DNA from: Clostridium sp. CAG:914
GTDB taxonomy: Bacteria > Bacillota_I > Bacilli_A > RF39 > UBA660
DNA length: 64,000 nucleotides
Assembly (NCBI GenBank): GCA_000437895.1
Contig: FR902135.1
Span: forward strand, 26,244-90,243
Direction: 5' to 3'
Below the pieces are notes generated by a model. The model was not told the origin of the DNA and searched no databases. It saw only the letters and a list, made by a program, of their open reading frames with translations. Shown here in pieces: positions 17,463 through 26,790 of the stretch. The first letter of the stretch is position 1, and the number at the start of each line of letters is the position of its first letter. The position numbers and the translations under genes are program-made.

Positions 17463-18407
17463 ATGAAATTATTTGATAAAATTAAAGATTTATTTAGTGA
17501 CTACGAGGAAGTAGAAGAAGAGGTTTTTCTTGAAGAAGAAAAAAAGGAAGAATATAAGTTACCTAAGGTTATGAGAGATGTTATTGAGAAAGAAGAGGTT
17601 ATACTACCTAAGAAAAAAGAGGTTGAAGAAGTTAAGGTAGAAGAAAAAAAGTTTTCTATTCCTATAGATTTTGAAAAAGAATTTGAAATGACACCTTCTA
17701 GGAGAAATAACACTAATAATCAAAATGTTATAAAGGAAATTAAGAGTGTGCAGAATACATCATATTCTAGACAGGAACCTGTTAAAAATGTTTATATGGA
17801 ACCTAAACCTATTAAAATAGAAAAAGAGCAGAAACCTAAGTTTAAGGCTTCACCAGTTATTTCTCCTGTATATGGTATATTAGATAAGAATTATACTAAG
17901 GAAGAGGTTAAGGAGAAAAAAGAAGATAAAAGAGATATTAAAAGGTCTTCTAAGAAAGTTGATTTTGAGACGGTTAGAAAGAAGGCTTTTGGTAATTTAG
18001 TTGATGATATTAAAGATAATTTGATGTGTGAGAATTGTGAATTATATAAGGAAGTTAAAAAGATATCTTCGTTGAATGAAGATGATTTACTTTATGATTT
18101 AACATTAGATACTCCTTCTAAGGAAGAACTTACGATTGAAAAGTGTTATGATAATTATGAAGATTTTGGGGTTAGTTATGAGAAGGATGATGTTAAAGAT
18201 ATAATTGAGAGTGAAGAGAAGGAAGAAGTTAATATAATTAATAATAATGAAATAGATAGTGTTCCTGAGAAAATATCAACTAAGGAATTATATGAAGAAG
18301 AAGAAAAAATAGATGAACCTGTTGCTATAGAAAAACAAGAGGCTAAGATTGAAGATGATTTCTTTGATTTAGTAGATTCAATGTATAAAGAAAGGAATGA
18401 TGAATAA
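17463..18407 (+). CDS. Highly charged, mostly disordered cytoplasmic protein
   Basis: 314 residues, very rich in Glu and Lys. It starts MKLFDKIKDLF, a possible amphipathic membrane-targeting helix. The only conserved-looking core is 'KASPVISPVYGILDKNY' (about residues 127-143), a short linear motif I have seen in uncharacterised Bacilli proteins but cannot assign. A second small island, 'LMCENCELYKEVKK', holds two cysteines. The stop overlaps the start of the next gene (TAATG), so it is co-translated with the DUF948-like protein. Confidence 0.7.
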   Translation: MKLFDKIKDLFSDYEEVEEEVFLEEEKKEEYKLPKVMRDVIEKEEVILPKKKEVEEVKVEEKKFSIPIDFEKEFEMTPSRRNNTNNQNVIKEIKSVQNTSYSRQEPVKNVYMEPKPIKIEKEQKPKFKASPVISPVYGILDKNYTKEEVKEKKEDKRDIKRSSKKVDFETVRKKAFGNLVDDIKDNLMCENCELYKEVKKISSLNEDDLLYDLTLDTPSKEELTIEKCYDNYEDFGVSYEKDDVKDIIESEEKEEVNIINNNEIDSVPEKISTKELYEEEEKIDEPVAIEKQEAKIEDDFFDLVDSMYKERNDE

Positions 18408-18682
18408 TGAATGAGATATTATCAATGATTTTGTATATTTTGGGTTCTATATTAATTATAGTATTAATAGTATTAAGTATAAAGTTAATAATTACTATGA
18501 ATAAAATTGAAAATGTTGTAGATGATATTAGTAATAAGGTTGATTCTTTAAATGGATTATTTTCTATAATTGATTTTACTACTGATAAATTGGCTATGAT
18601 TAGTGAAAAGGTTACAAATGGAATTACTTTATTTATTGATAAGATATTTAAAAAAGGAAAGGTAGATGATGAAGATGAGTAA
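18407..18682 (+). CDS. DUF948-like single-pass membrane protein
   Basis: 91 residues: one N-terminal helix (about 5-30) and a short amphipathic coiled-coil-like region with 'IENVVDDISNKVDSLN', then a Lys/Asp-rich tail. This matches the general-stress-type DUF948 proteins that are commonly encoded next to YtxH proteins, as here. Function is unknown; an envelope stress role is known only by association. Confidence 0.72.
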   Translation: MNEILSMILYILGSILIIVLIVLSIKLIITMNKIENVVDDISNKVDSLNGLFSIIDFTTDKLAMISEKVTNGITLFIDKIFKKGKVDDEDE

Positions 18683-19100
18683 GAAAAAAGGAATGGGATT
18701 TATTTTTGGACTTGGTTTAGGAGCAGGTATAGGTATGCTTTTAGCTCCTAAAAAGGGTGAAGAATTAAGACGTGATTTATCTAAAAAGATTAGTGAATTA
18801 CTAGATAAGGCTAAAAATATTGATACTGAAGAGGTTAAGGATAATATTGTTAAGAAAATAAATGAACTTAAGGATGAATTGACTGATTTAGATAAAGAAA
18901 AGGCTTTAGATTTAGCTAAGGAAAAAGCTTTGTTATTAAAAGAAAAGGCTAATGATTTGTGGGAGTATACTAAAGAAAAGGGAACTCCGGTTTTAGAAAA
19001 AGTTGCTTCGGAAGTTAAGAATAAGTCTATTCAAGTAACTAAAGAAGTTTTAAAGAAATTAGAAGGAAATGAAACTAAAAAAGTAACTACTGAAAAATAG
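18666..19100 (+). CDS. YtxH-domain protein
   Basis: 144 residues. The N-terminal glycine-rich helix 'GFIFGLGLGAGIGMLLAPKKGEE' is the YtxH signature (named in parts to note the Gly zipper and the LLAPKKG end). A long amphipathic Lys/Glu helix follows, probably extended. The start could be ATG 18666, 18669 or 18675; I keep the first because AAGGAAAGG is nearest to it. It overlaps the DUF948-like gene by 17 nt. YtxH proteins are linked to stress responses in Bacillus, but the molecular role is unknown. Confidence 0.85.
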   Translation: MMKMSKKKGMGFIFGLGLGAGIGMLLAPKKGEELRRDLSKKISELLDKAKNIDTEEVKDNIVKKINELKDELTDLDKEKALDLAKEKALLLKEKANDLWEYTKEKGTPVLEKVASEVKNKSIQVTKEVLKKLEGNETKKVTTEK

Positions 19101-19111
19101 TTATTTTTTTC

Positions 19112-19140
19112 TTGTTTCTTATTTGATTATGGTATATAAT
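19112..19140 (+). promoter_or_regulatory. Promoter of the pilin-comN-secDF-rel-dtd unit
   Basis: TTGTTT (19112-19117), 17-nt spacer, TATAAT (19135-19140). RBS TAGGAG and ATG 19162 follow. Confidence 0.6.
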
Positions 19141-19161
19141 TTTTATAGATAGGAGTTATAT

Positions 19162-19539
19162 ATGAAGAAAAATGGTTTTACTTTAATTGAGTTATTGGCT
19201 ACATTAGCTTTGTTGGCAATTTTATCTATGGTTATAGTTCCTTCTATTATTGGTGTTATTAATAAGAATAAGGATAATAAATTAAAAATGTTATGTAATA
19301 GTATTGAAGAAGCAGCTAGATTGTATGTATCTGATAATAGATATACTATGGGTAATGTTTCTTCGATTAAGATTAAGGAATTAATGGAAAATAAATATTT
19401 AGCTAAGTCTTTTGCTAATCCATATGATTCTAATGATATTTATACTTGTGATAATAATAAGATTACGGATGATTTTGTAATAATTATAAATAAGAATAAA
19501 TATATAGTTAAATTACCTGGTATTGGTGAGTGTGAGTAG
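19162..19539 (+). CDS. Type IV prepilin-like protein 2
   Basis: 125 residues: leader MKKNG, then FTLIELLATLALLAILSMV, a perfect class A prepilin motif with Glu at +5. The small C-terminal domain contains cysteines at MLCNS, YTCDN and GECE. Size and helix resemble ComGC-like major pseudopilins, but no other com genes lie nearby except the ComN-like gene directly downstream. It needs a prepilin peptidase not present in this window. Confidence 0.85.
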   Translation: MKKNGFTLIELLATLALLAILSMVIVPSIIGVINKNKDNKLKMLCNSIEEAARLYVSDNRYTMGNVSSIKIKELMENKYLAKSFANPYDSNDIYTCDNNKITDDFVIIINKNKYIVKLPGIGECE

Positions 19540-19544
19540 TGGTT

Positions 19545-19775
19545 ATGAAAATGAATTTTGATAGTCAAATTCAATTATATAGGGAATTGAAACCTGTTTT
19601 TTTAGTTAAGAGAAGACTTAATAATTATTATAAATATGAAGTTAGTGATATTGATATTTGGAAATATTTGAGTTTAAATAAATGGAGAGGTAGTTCTGAT
19701 TTAACTTTGTCTATGATGGTTAATGATATAATTACTTTGGATATACGGAGGGTTTATGAACAAGAAAAAGTTTAG
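19545..19775 (+). CDS. comN: ComN-type post-transcriptional regulator
   Basis: 76 residues. 'LKPVFLVKRRLNNYYKYEVSDIDIWKYL' followed by 'KW' and a helical C-terminus fits the small post-transcriptional regulator family whose Bacillus member, ComN (YrzD), acts on comE mRNA. The position directly before secDF is conserved with B. subtilis, which supports the call more than the short sequence does. ATG 19545 is preferred over the in-frame GTG 19539, which overlaps the previous stop. The 3' end overlaps secDF by 20 nt. Confidence 0.72.
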   Translation: MKMNFDSQIQLYRELKPVFLVKRRLNNYYKYEVSDIDIWKYLSLNKWRGSSDLTLSMMVNDIITLDIRRVYEQEKV

Positions 19776-21996
19776 TATTACTTTAATTATTAGTGTTATA
19801 GTTTTAGTTTTATGTTGTGTTTTTATATATCCACTTATAAATAAAACTAATTATGGTCTTGATTTGCAAGGTGGATTTGAAGTTTTATATGAGGTTAGGC
19901 CTTTAAATGAAGGGGATAATATTGATAGTGATATGATTTATTCTACTTATCAAGCTCTTCTTAAGAGAATAGATATATTGGGGGTAAGTGAGCCAGAAAT
20001 TACTATAGAGGGTACTAATAGAATTAGAGTTAGATTGGCTGGAGTTACAAATATTGAAGAGGCTAGGAGGACTATATCTTCTACAGCTGTACTTTCTTTT
20101 AGGGATTATAATGATAATCTTTTGATGACTAGTGATGTTTTGGGTGGATCATGTAAACTTGTTTATGATAATAGTGGAAGGCCTGCTGTTAGTTTGAATA
20201 TAAAAGATACGGATAAGTTTTATGATGTGACTAAAAAAGTTAAGAATATGACTAATAATGTTATTGTCATTTGGCTTGATTATCAAGATGGTGATAGATA
20301 TGTGGATGAAATATCAAATTGTGGAGAAGGTAATTCTAGATGTTTATCTGCTGCTAGGGTAGAACAGGCTTTTGCTAGTGATGTTATTATACAGGGGAAT
20401 TTTACTAAAGATGAAGCTAAAAAATTGACTGATTTAATTAATTCTGGGGCATTGCCTACACATATGGTAGAGTTGTCTTCTAGAACGGTAGAGGCTTCAT
20501 TTGGAGAAAACTCTTTGAATAAAACGTTAATTTCTGGTCTTATAGGTATTATACTTGTTATTATATTAATTTGTTCTATATATAAGTTTTCTGGTTTTAT
20601 AGCAAGTATAGGGTTGATTTTATATACTTTTATGTCATTTTTATTGTTTTATTTGATTGGAGGAGTATTAACTTTACCTGGTATTGCGGCAATGATACTT
20701 GGTATAGGAATGGCTGTTGATTCTTGTATTATTTGTTTTGAGAGAATTAAAGAAAATTTACGTATTGGTAAGAGTTCAGATAAGGCTTTTGAAATTGGAA
20801 ATAAGAATTCTTTATCTAGTATAATAGATGCTAATGTTACAACGATTATTGTAGCTATAATATTATTTATTTTAGGAGAAAGTTCTGTTAAGGGATTTGC
20901 TACGATGTTAATTATTAGTGTTGTTGTTACTATTTTGGTAATGGTATATCTTGTTAGATTGATTTTAAAGTTATTTGTATCTAGTAAAGTGTTTGATAAT
21001 AATCCATATTTATTTATTGGTCTTAAGAAAAGTAAGATAGTAAAGAGTAAGGAGATTATTATTCCTTATGAAAAATTTAATTTTTCTTTACATAATTTTA
21101 AGTTTATGATGATAGCTTTTGGTTTAATACTTGTAGGAACTTGTATTACTTTAGTTAGTAAGCCTAATTTTGGTATTGATTTTACTGGTGGTACTAGTAT
21201 TACTATTAATAAATATTCTGATAATTTATATGATGATATTAAAAATATGATTGATGATAATTATACAATTAAGAGTGTTAATAATGATGATGGTAATATT
21301 AATATTGTTATAGATGAGGTTTTGGGAGAAGATGAGATTAATAATCTTAGTAATATTATTAAAGAAGAATATGATTTAGATAGTGATATATATGTTGTTA
21401 GTAAGGTTGTTAAGATAGAACTTACTAAGAATGCTATTAAATCTTTGATATTTGCTATTATTGGTATTGTTATATATGTTTCTATTAGATTTAAATTTAA
21501 TTATGCTGTTTCGGCAATAGTAGCTTTACTTCATGATGTTATAATTACGTTTTTAATATTTGGTGTGTTTAAGATAGAAATTACGTCTATATTTATAGCT
21601 GCTATACTTACTATTATAGGTTATTCTATTAATGATACGATAGTTACTTTTGATATGATAAGAGAGAATTATAAAAATAAATATAATAATCATATTAGTA
21701 AGATAGATGATTTAAAAGATTTAGTTAATATTAGTATAAGAAGATGTTTATATAGAACTATGTTAACAACAATTACTACTTTATTGCCAGTAGTGGTATT
21801 AATGATTTTTGGTGCTAGAGAGATAATTAATTTTAATGTTGCTTTGTTTGTAGGATTTATAGCAGGGGTATATTCTAGTATATTTATATCTAATCAGATA
21901 TGGTATTATTTAGAAAAAAGAAAAATAGAGAGACCTAAGAAGATAGATGATGATGATGAAATTAGTGAACTTAAGGTTAAGGGGATTAATTGTTAA
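19756..21996 (+). CDS. secDF: Fused protein translocase subunit SecDF
   Basis: 746 residues carrying both SecD and SecF. The SecD half starts with one helix and the 'NYGLDLQGGFEVLYEV' motif, then a periplasmic-type domain and five helices. The SecF half repeats this with 'FGIDFTGGTSITI' (about residue 475) and six helices. The protein uses the proton-motive force to pull exported proteins away from SecYEG. The fusion is typical of Bacilli. GGAGGG precedes ATG 19756. Followed by rel, as in B. subtilis. Confidence 0.96.
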   Translation: MNKKKFSITLIISVIVLVLCCVFIYPLINKTNYGLDLQGGFEVLYEVRPLNEGDNIDSDMIYSTYQALLKRIDILGVSEPEITIEGTNRIRVRLAGVTNIEEARRTISSTAVLSFRDYNDNLLMTSDVLGGSCKLVYDNSGRPAVSLNIKDTDKFYDVTKKVKNMTNNVIVIWLDYQDGDRYVDEISNCGEGNSRCLSAARVEQAFASDVIIQGNFTKDEAKKLTDLINSGALPTHMVELSSRTVEASFGENSLNKTLISGLIGIILVIILICSIYKFSGFIASIGLILYTFMSFLLFYLIGGVLTLPGIAAMILGIGMAVDSCIICFERIKENLRIGKSSDKAFEIGNKNSLSSIIDANVTTIIVAIILFILGESSVKGFATMLIISVVVTILVMVYLVRLILKLFVSSKVFDNNPYLFIGLKKSKIVKSKEIIIPYEKFNFSLHNFKFMMIAFGLILVGTCITLVSKPNFGIDFTGGTSITINKYSDNLYDDIKNMIDDNYTIKSVNNDDGNINIVIDEVLGEDEINNLSNIIKEEYDLDSDIYVVSKVVKIELTKNAIKSLIFAIIGIVIYVSIRFKFNYAVSAIVALLHDVIITFLIFGVFKIEITSIFIAAILTIIGYSINDTIVTFDMIRENYKNKYNNHISKIDDLKDLVNISIRRCLYRTMLTTITTLLPVVVLMIFGAREIINFNVALFVGFIAGVYSSIFISNQIWYYLEKRKIERPKKIDDDDEISELKVKGINC

Positions 21997-22027
21997 TATT
22001 TAGTGAATAAGAAGGAAGTGAATATAT

Positions 22028-24172
22028 ATGCATGATGATATTACGTTTTATGATTTGATTGAAAAGGTTCGTAAATATAATGATGATGAGGATGAACTTA
22101 GAATAATAGAGAAAGCTTATAATTATGCTAAGGAAAAACATTTTACTCAGAAGAGAATTACTGGTGATGATTATATTACACATCCTTTAAATGTTGCTTA
22201 TATTCTTACCGATGTTAATGCTGATTATAAGGCTATTTGTGCGGCTTTACTTCATGATACGATAGAAGACTCTGATGGTAACTTTCAAGAGATTGAGAAT
22301 TTATTTGGATATGATATTGCAAATTTAGTAGAGTGTGTTACAAAGATAAATAGAATTAATTTTAATTCTGATTCTGAACAGATGGCTGCTAATCAAAGAA
22401 AGATACTTGTTGGTCTTGCAAGTGATGTTAGAGTGTTAATTATTAAGCTTGCTGATAGACTTCATAATATGAGAACGTTGTATGTTTTTTCTCCTGAGAA
22501 ACAGCAAAGAAAAGCTCGTGAGACACTTGAAATTTTGACTCCGGTTGCACATAGATTAGGTATGTATAAAATTAAGAGTGAGTTAGAAGATTTGTGTTTG
22601 AGATATCTTAATCCTTCGGCTTATTTTGATATTTTGGAGAAACTTAATTATAAGAAAACGGAAATGGATGAAGCTGTTGGTAAAATGTTAGATGAGGTTA
22701 GTTCTCTTTTGAAAGAACATGGTATTAGGCATGAAATAAAGGGAAGAAGTAAGAGTGTTTATAGTATATATAATAAGCTTAGTAAGGGTAGATCTTTTAA
22801 TGATATATATGATATATTAGCACTACGTGTTTTGGTTGATACCGAACAGGAATGTTATTTGGCTCTTGGTCTTATTCATTCTAAGTATAAGCCTGTTCCT
22901 AAGAGATTTAAGGATTATATTGCTATGCCTAAGAGTAATTTTTATCAATCATTACATACGACTGTTTTTGGGATTGATGGTATGTTATTTGAAATACAAA
23001 TTAGGACTTATGATATGGATAGGGTTGCAGAATATGGTATTGCTTCACATTGGTCATATAAAGAACATACTAGTGGTGATAGTAAGGATGCTATGGATCA
23101 AAAATTAGCTATATTTAGAAATATTATTGAATTAAATGAGGATTCTAGTACTCCTGAAGAGTTTATAAGTAGTGTTAAGAAAGATATTTTGTTTAATGAT
23201 TCTATATTTGTTTATACTCCTAAGGGGGATGTTATTGAATTACCAAATGGTTCTACAACGGTTGATTTTGCTTATAAAGTACACAGTGAAGTTGGTGATA
23301 AGATGGTTGGGGCTATTGTTAATGATAATATTGTACCGTTTGATTATGTTTTGAAAACGGGAGATATTATTAAGATAAATACTAGTAGGTTATCTAATGG
23401 TCCTAATAAAGATTGGTTAAATTTTGTTGTTACTAGTCAGGCTAAAAATAAGATTAAGGGATTTTATTCTAAAATTGAGAAGGATGATAATATAAATAGG
23501 GGTATGGTTTTATTAGATGGGTATTTAAAAAAGAAAAATATTACTTTTGAAATGTTTCAGGATAAATATTTAAATAAATTGTTTGATAATTATAAGATAA
23601 AAGATATAGATGAATTTTATATGTCTTTAGGTATGGGAAAATATACTATTGATAATATGATTAAATCTATTGTTAAAGAAGAGGAAAAAAGGAAGAAGAG
23701 TATTAATTTAAAGGGGATTAGTAAAAAGAAACAGGAAGTAGATAGTGATATTTTGGTTGAGAATATGTCTTCAATTAAAGTTACAATAAGTGGTTGTTGT
23801 AAGCCTATACCTGGTGATAATATTATTGGATATATTACAAAAGGAGCGGGTATTACTGTTCATAGAAGTAATTGTAAAAATATTATGGATTTGGATGAAA
23901 GGCTGATTAATGTTAAGTGGAATGATAATCTTAATAAGAAGTATCCTACGGATTTATTGATATATACAAATGAAGATGATATTTTGTTAGATATTATTAC
24001 TAAGGCTAGTTCTAATGATGTTGTTATTGATAGTATTTTTACTTTAAATAAGAGTAGTTTAAAAGTTCTTTCGGTTACGGTATTAGTTAAAAATATAGAT
24101 GTATTGGATAAGTTTTGTAAAGATTTATATAATATTGGTAGTGTGGTAAAGATTGAAAGGCAGATGTTTTAA
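22028..24172 (+). CDS. rel: Bifunctional (p)ppGpp synthetase/hydrolase (Rel/RSH)
   Basis: 714 residues with the full long-RSH layout: an HD hydrolase domain with intact 'ALLHDTIEDS' (near residue 76), a synthetase domain with 'KSVYSIYNKL' and 'YQSLHTTVFG', a TGS domain ('VYTPKGDVIELPNGSTTVDF'), a zinc-finger-like 'ISGCCKPIPGDNIIGY', and a C-terminal ACT domain. Both catalytic domains look intact, so it should make and degrade the alarmone. It shares a stop/start base with dtd. Confidence 0.96.
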   Translation: MHDDITFYDLIEKVRKYNDDEDELRIIEKAYNYAKEKHFTQKRITGDDYITHPLNVAYILTDVNADYKAICAALLHDTIEDSDGNFQEIENLFGYDIANLVECVTKINRINFNSDSEQMAANQRKILVGLASDVRVLIIKLADRLHNMRTLYVFSPEKQQRKARETLEILTPVAHRLGMYKIKSELEDLCLRYLNPSAYFDILEKLNYKKTEMDEAVGKMLDEVSSLLKEHGIRHEIKGRSKSVYSIYNKLSKGRSFNDIYDILALRVLVDTEQECYLALGLIHSKYKPVPKRFKDYIAMPKSNFYQSLHTTVFGIDGMLFEIQIRTYDMDRVAEYGIASHWSYKEHTSGDSKDAMDQKLAIFRNIIELNEDSSTPEEFISSVKKDILFNDSIFVYTPKGDVIELPNGSTTVDFAYKVHSEVGDKMVGAIVNDNIVPFDYVLKTGDIIKINTSRLSNGPNKDWLNFVVTSQAKNKIKGFYSKIEKDDNINRGMVLLDGYLKKKNITFEMFQDKYLNKLFDNYKIKDIDEFYMSLGMGKYTIDNMIKSIVKEEEKRKKSINLKGISKKKQEVDSDILVENMSSIKVTISGCCKPIPGDNIIGYITKGAGITVHRSNCKNIMDLDERLINVKWNDNLNKKYPTDLLIYTNEDDILLDIITKASSNDVVIDSIFTLNKSSLKVLSVTVLVKNIDVLDKFCKDLYNIGSVVKIERQMF

Positions 24173-24609
24173 TGAGGGTTTTAGTACAAAGATGTGATAA
24201 GGCTAATGTTAAAGTTGATAGTAATATTGTTGGTAGTATTGATAAAGGATTAATGATTTTGGTTGGTTTTACTGAAGGAGATAATTTTGATACAATTAAG
24301 TATATGGTAGATAAAATTGTTAATTTAAGAGTGTTTGATGATGAGAATGGTATAATGAATAAAAGTTTATTGGATAAGTCTTTTAGTATTTTATCTGTTA
24401 GTCAATTTACTTTGTATGGTGATGCTAGTAAAGGGAGAAGACCTAGTTATATTAATGCATTAAATGGAAGTCTAGCAAAACCTTTATATGATAAATTTAA
24501 TGAAGAATTAAGAAAATATGGTATTAAGGTGGAAACAGGTATTTTTGGGGGAGATATGAAGGTAGAACTTATTAATGATGGGCCTGTAACTATTATGTTA
24601 GAAAGGTAA
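24172..24609 (+). CDS. dtd: D-aminoacyl-tRNA deacylase
   Basis: 145 residues. It removes D-amino acids (and Gly from tRNA-Ala) using the two cross-dimer motifs, here 'SVSQFTLYGD' and 'NDGPVTIMLE'. Length is standard. The ATG overlaps the rel stop codon by one base, so the genes are translationally coupled. rel-dtd linkage is conserved in Firmicutes. A strong bidirectional hairpin follows. Confidence 0.97.
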   Translation: MRVLVQRCDKANVKVDSNIVGSIDKGLMILVGFTEGDNFDTIKYMVDKIVNLRVFDDENGIMNKSLLDKSFSILSVSQFTLYGDASKGRRPSYINALNGSLAKPLYDKFNEELRKYGIKVETGIFGGDMKVELINDGPVTIMLER

Positions 24610-24613
24610 TATT

Positions 24614-24645
24614 AAAAGACATTAATCTTTTGATTGATGTCTTTT
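24614..24645. terminator. Bidirectional terminator between dtd and a convergent gene
   Basis: AAAAGACATTAATC pairs with GATTGATGTCTTTT (14 bp with one G-U), U-tracts on both sides. Confidence 0.85.
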
Positions 24646-24647
24646 TG

Positions 24648-25502
24648 TTAAATTAAGTTATTAAATTCTTTTGGGATATTTGTTTTAATTAAAATGTCTT
24701 TTTTAGTAATGGGATGAGTAAATTCTAATATGTTAGCGTGTAAGGCTAATCTTTTTATGGTGTTATCATTCGATTTATATTTTTTATCTCCTATGATAGG
24801 ATGATTATTTTCAGATAAATGAACTCTTATTTGATTTCTTCTTCCGGTATCTATATATATTTGGAGTATACTATATTTATTATTTCTTTTTATTACTTCA
24901 TAGTGGGTTATAGCATATTTTCCGTCTTCCTTTTTACTTGAATAGACAAATCCTTGTTTATTTTCTTTTAAATATGAAGTGATGGTACCTTTATCTTTGA
25001 TCTTATTGTCAGTAATAGCTATATATCCTCTTTTTTTTACTAATTTATTCCAATTATCTTGCATGATTTTTTGTGTTTTTTGATCTTTGGCAAAGATAAG
25101 TATTCCTGATGTTTCTTCATCTAATCTATGAACTACAAAGATTTTATTTGTTTTCTTTTCTTTTTTTAAATAATCAGAAACTATTCGATAGGCTGTTATG
25201 TTTTTTTCTTTATCATTGGAAATGGATAATAATTTACATGGTTTATTGATGGCTATTAGATAATTATCTTCATATAATATTTCTAATTTATAATCTTTTA
25301 TCTCTGTTTTATTATAATTTATTTCTATAATGTCATTTTTATGTACTTGGTAATTGGTGTTAGTTATAACATTATTATTTACCATTACCATTTTATGAGT
25401 AATATAGTTTTTGATTGTTTTTTTAGATAAATCTTTTTTAAAAGATAATATTGTGTTAATTAAAGTATCTTCTTCATTAACTATAAATGTTTGTTTTTTC
25501 AT
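24648..25502 (-). CDS. RluA-family pseudouridine synthase with S4 domain
   Basis: 284 residues from ATG 25502 (a GTG three codons earlier is possible). N-terminal S4-like RNA-binding segment (about 8-70), then a RluC/RluD-type catalytic domain with 'HRLDEETSGILIFAKD' and 'GRRNQIRVHLSENNHPIIGD'. The usual GRTHQIR is changed to GRRNQIR. This is the third RluA-type enzyme in the window, so each probably modifies a different rRNA or tRNA site. It stands alone on the minus strand. Confidence 0.92.
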   Translation of the reverse strand: MKKQTFIVNEEDTLINTILSFKKDLSKKTIKNYITHKMVMVNNNVITNTNYQVHKNDIIEINYNKTEIKDYKLEILYEDNYLIAINKPCKLLSISNDKEKNITAYRIVSDYLKKEKKTNKIFVVHRLDEETSGILIFAKDQKTQKIMQDNWNKLVKKRGYIAITDNKIKDKGTITSYLKENKQGFVYSSKKEDGKYAITHYEVIKRNNKYSILQIYIDTGRRNQIRVHLSENNHPIIGDKKYKSNDNTIKRLALHANILEFTHPITKKDILIKTNIPKEFNNLI

Positions 25503-25564
25503 ATAAATCACTATTTAATTATAGCATTCTAAGTCTAGTAGGTAAAGATAAATGTGGTTGTTAG

Positions 25565-25593
25565 TTGAATTTATTTAACTTTTGTTCTATAAT
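25565..25593 (+). promoter_or_regulatory. Promoter of the rhomboid protease gene
   Basis: TTGAAT (25565-25570), 17-nt spacer, TATAAT (25588-25593), then RBS CGAGGTG and ATG 25612. Confidence 0.65.
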
Positions 25594-25611
25594 ATTACTA
25601 CGAGGTGAAAA

Positions 25612-26742
25612 ATGGAGAATATAAAAATGACGGGAAAAGATGTTGTTGTTATGAATTTAGTTCATTATTTTATAACTGAGAAAAATTATAATCCTGTGGT
25701 AGTAAGAGGGGTTAATGATGAAATATGGTTAGAAAATATGAAGAGTGATTATAAGTTAGTTAGAATTGTATCTCATTATATTCATAATAATGAACAACTT
25801 AATTATGATTATTTTAGGACTAAACAGATTAGTAATAAATTAAAGAGAAAGACATTTTCTTTTAATATGAGTGTTTTAAATATATATGTTGATTTAGGTG
25901 ATAATGTTAATATTTCTAATGATGATGAACATTTTATGAGTGTATTTATTAATAAAATGAAAGATATTAATAATAAGTATTTATTAGAAATATTTCCTGA
26001 TATTGTAGAAAAAACTGGACATAAAGAAAAAGGAATGGAATTGTTATTTAAGATTACAGATGATATTAATAAGAGTAATGTTAAGAAAAATGCTAAGTTA
26101 GATAAATTATTTTCTAAGAAGACACCATATATTACTTATATAATTATGGGTATATGTTTTATTATGTTCTTGATTACTGGTATGGGTAATGATACGGGTG
26201 TATTAATTGAATATGGTGCTAATTTAGATGTTCTTGTTAAGAATGGTGAATATTATAGATTATTGACTTCTATGTTTTTACATTCTGGGTTATTACATTT
26301 ATTTTTTAACATGTATGCTTTATATATTATAGGACCACAAGTAGAGAGTTTTTTTGGTAAGACAAAGTATCTTATTATATATTTGTTGAGTGGTATTTCT
26401 GGAAGCCTTTTGTCTGTAGCTTTTAATGTTAATACCGTATCTGTTGGTGCTAGTGGAGCTATATTTGGTTTATTTGGGGCTTTATTATATTTTGGATATA
26501 ATTATAGGGGATATCTTGGTAATGTTATTAAGAGTCAAATATTGCCGGTTGTTATTATCAATTTAATATTTGGTTTTATTTCAACTGGTGTTGATGTTGC
26601 TGGACATATAGGTGGTCTTATTGGAGGAATTATAGTATCTTCTGTTTTGGGAAGCTCTGATGAAAAGGGTATAGATATTAATAGAATAATTATTTGTTTA
26701 ATATATTTTGTTTTTATAATTTATTTAGGTTTGTTTAGGTAG
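25612..26742 (+). CDS. Rhomboid-family intramembrane serine protease (YqgP/GluP-like)
   Basis: 376 residues. A cytoplasmic N-terminal domain of about 170 residues is followed by six or seven membrane helices. The catalytic Ser lies in 'GASGAIFGLFGA' and the catalytic His in 'GHIGGLIGG'. 'MFLHSGLLHLFFNMYALYIIG' is the conserved loop and second helix. The N-terminal extension resembles B. subtilis YqgP/GluP, which processes membrane proteins and works with FtsH. Monocistronic with its own promoter. Confidence 0.93.
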   Translation: MENIKMTGKDVVVMNLVHYFITEKNYNPVVVRGVNDEIWLENMKSDYKLVRIVSHYIHNNEQLNYDYFRTKQISNKLKRKTFSFNMSVLNIYVDLGDNVNISNDDEHFMSVFINKMKDINNKYLLEIFPDIVEKTGHKEKGMELLFKITDDINKSNVKKNAKLDKLFSKKTPYITYIIMGICFIMFLITGMGNDTGVLIEYGANLDVLVKNGEYYRLLTSMFLHSGLLHLFFNMYALYIIGPQVESFFGKTKYLIIYLLSGISGSLLSVAFNVNTVSVGASGAIFGLFGALLYFGYNYRGYLGNVIKSQILPVVIINLIFGFISTGVDVAGHIGGLIGGIIVSSVLGSSDEKGIDINRIIICLIYFVFIIYLGLFR

Positions 26743-26744
26743 GG

Positions 26745-26773
26745 TTGTTAAAACTAAATTTTTATAGTATAAT
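26745..26773 (+). promoter_or_regulatory. Promoter of the EIIB-like gene
   Basis: TTGTTA (26745-26750), 17-nt spacer, TATAAT (26768-26773), immediately after the rhomboid stop codon. Confidence 0.65.
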
Positions 26774-26790
26774 TAACTAGAGAGGTGTTT

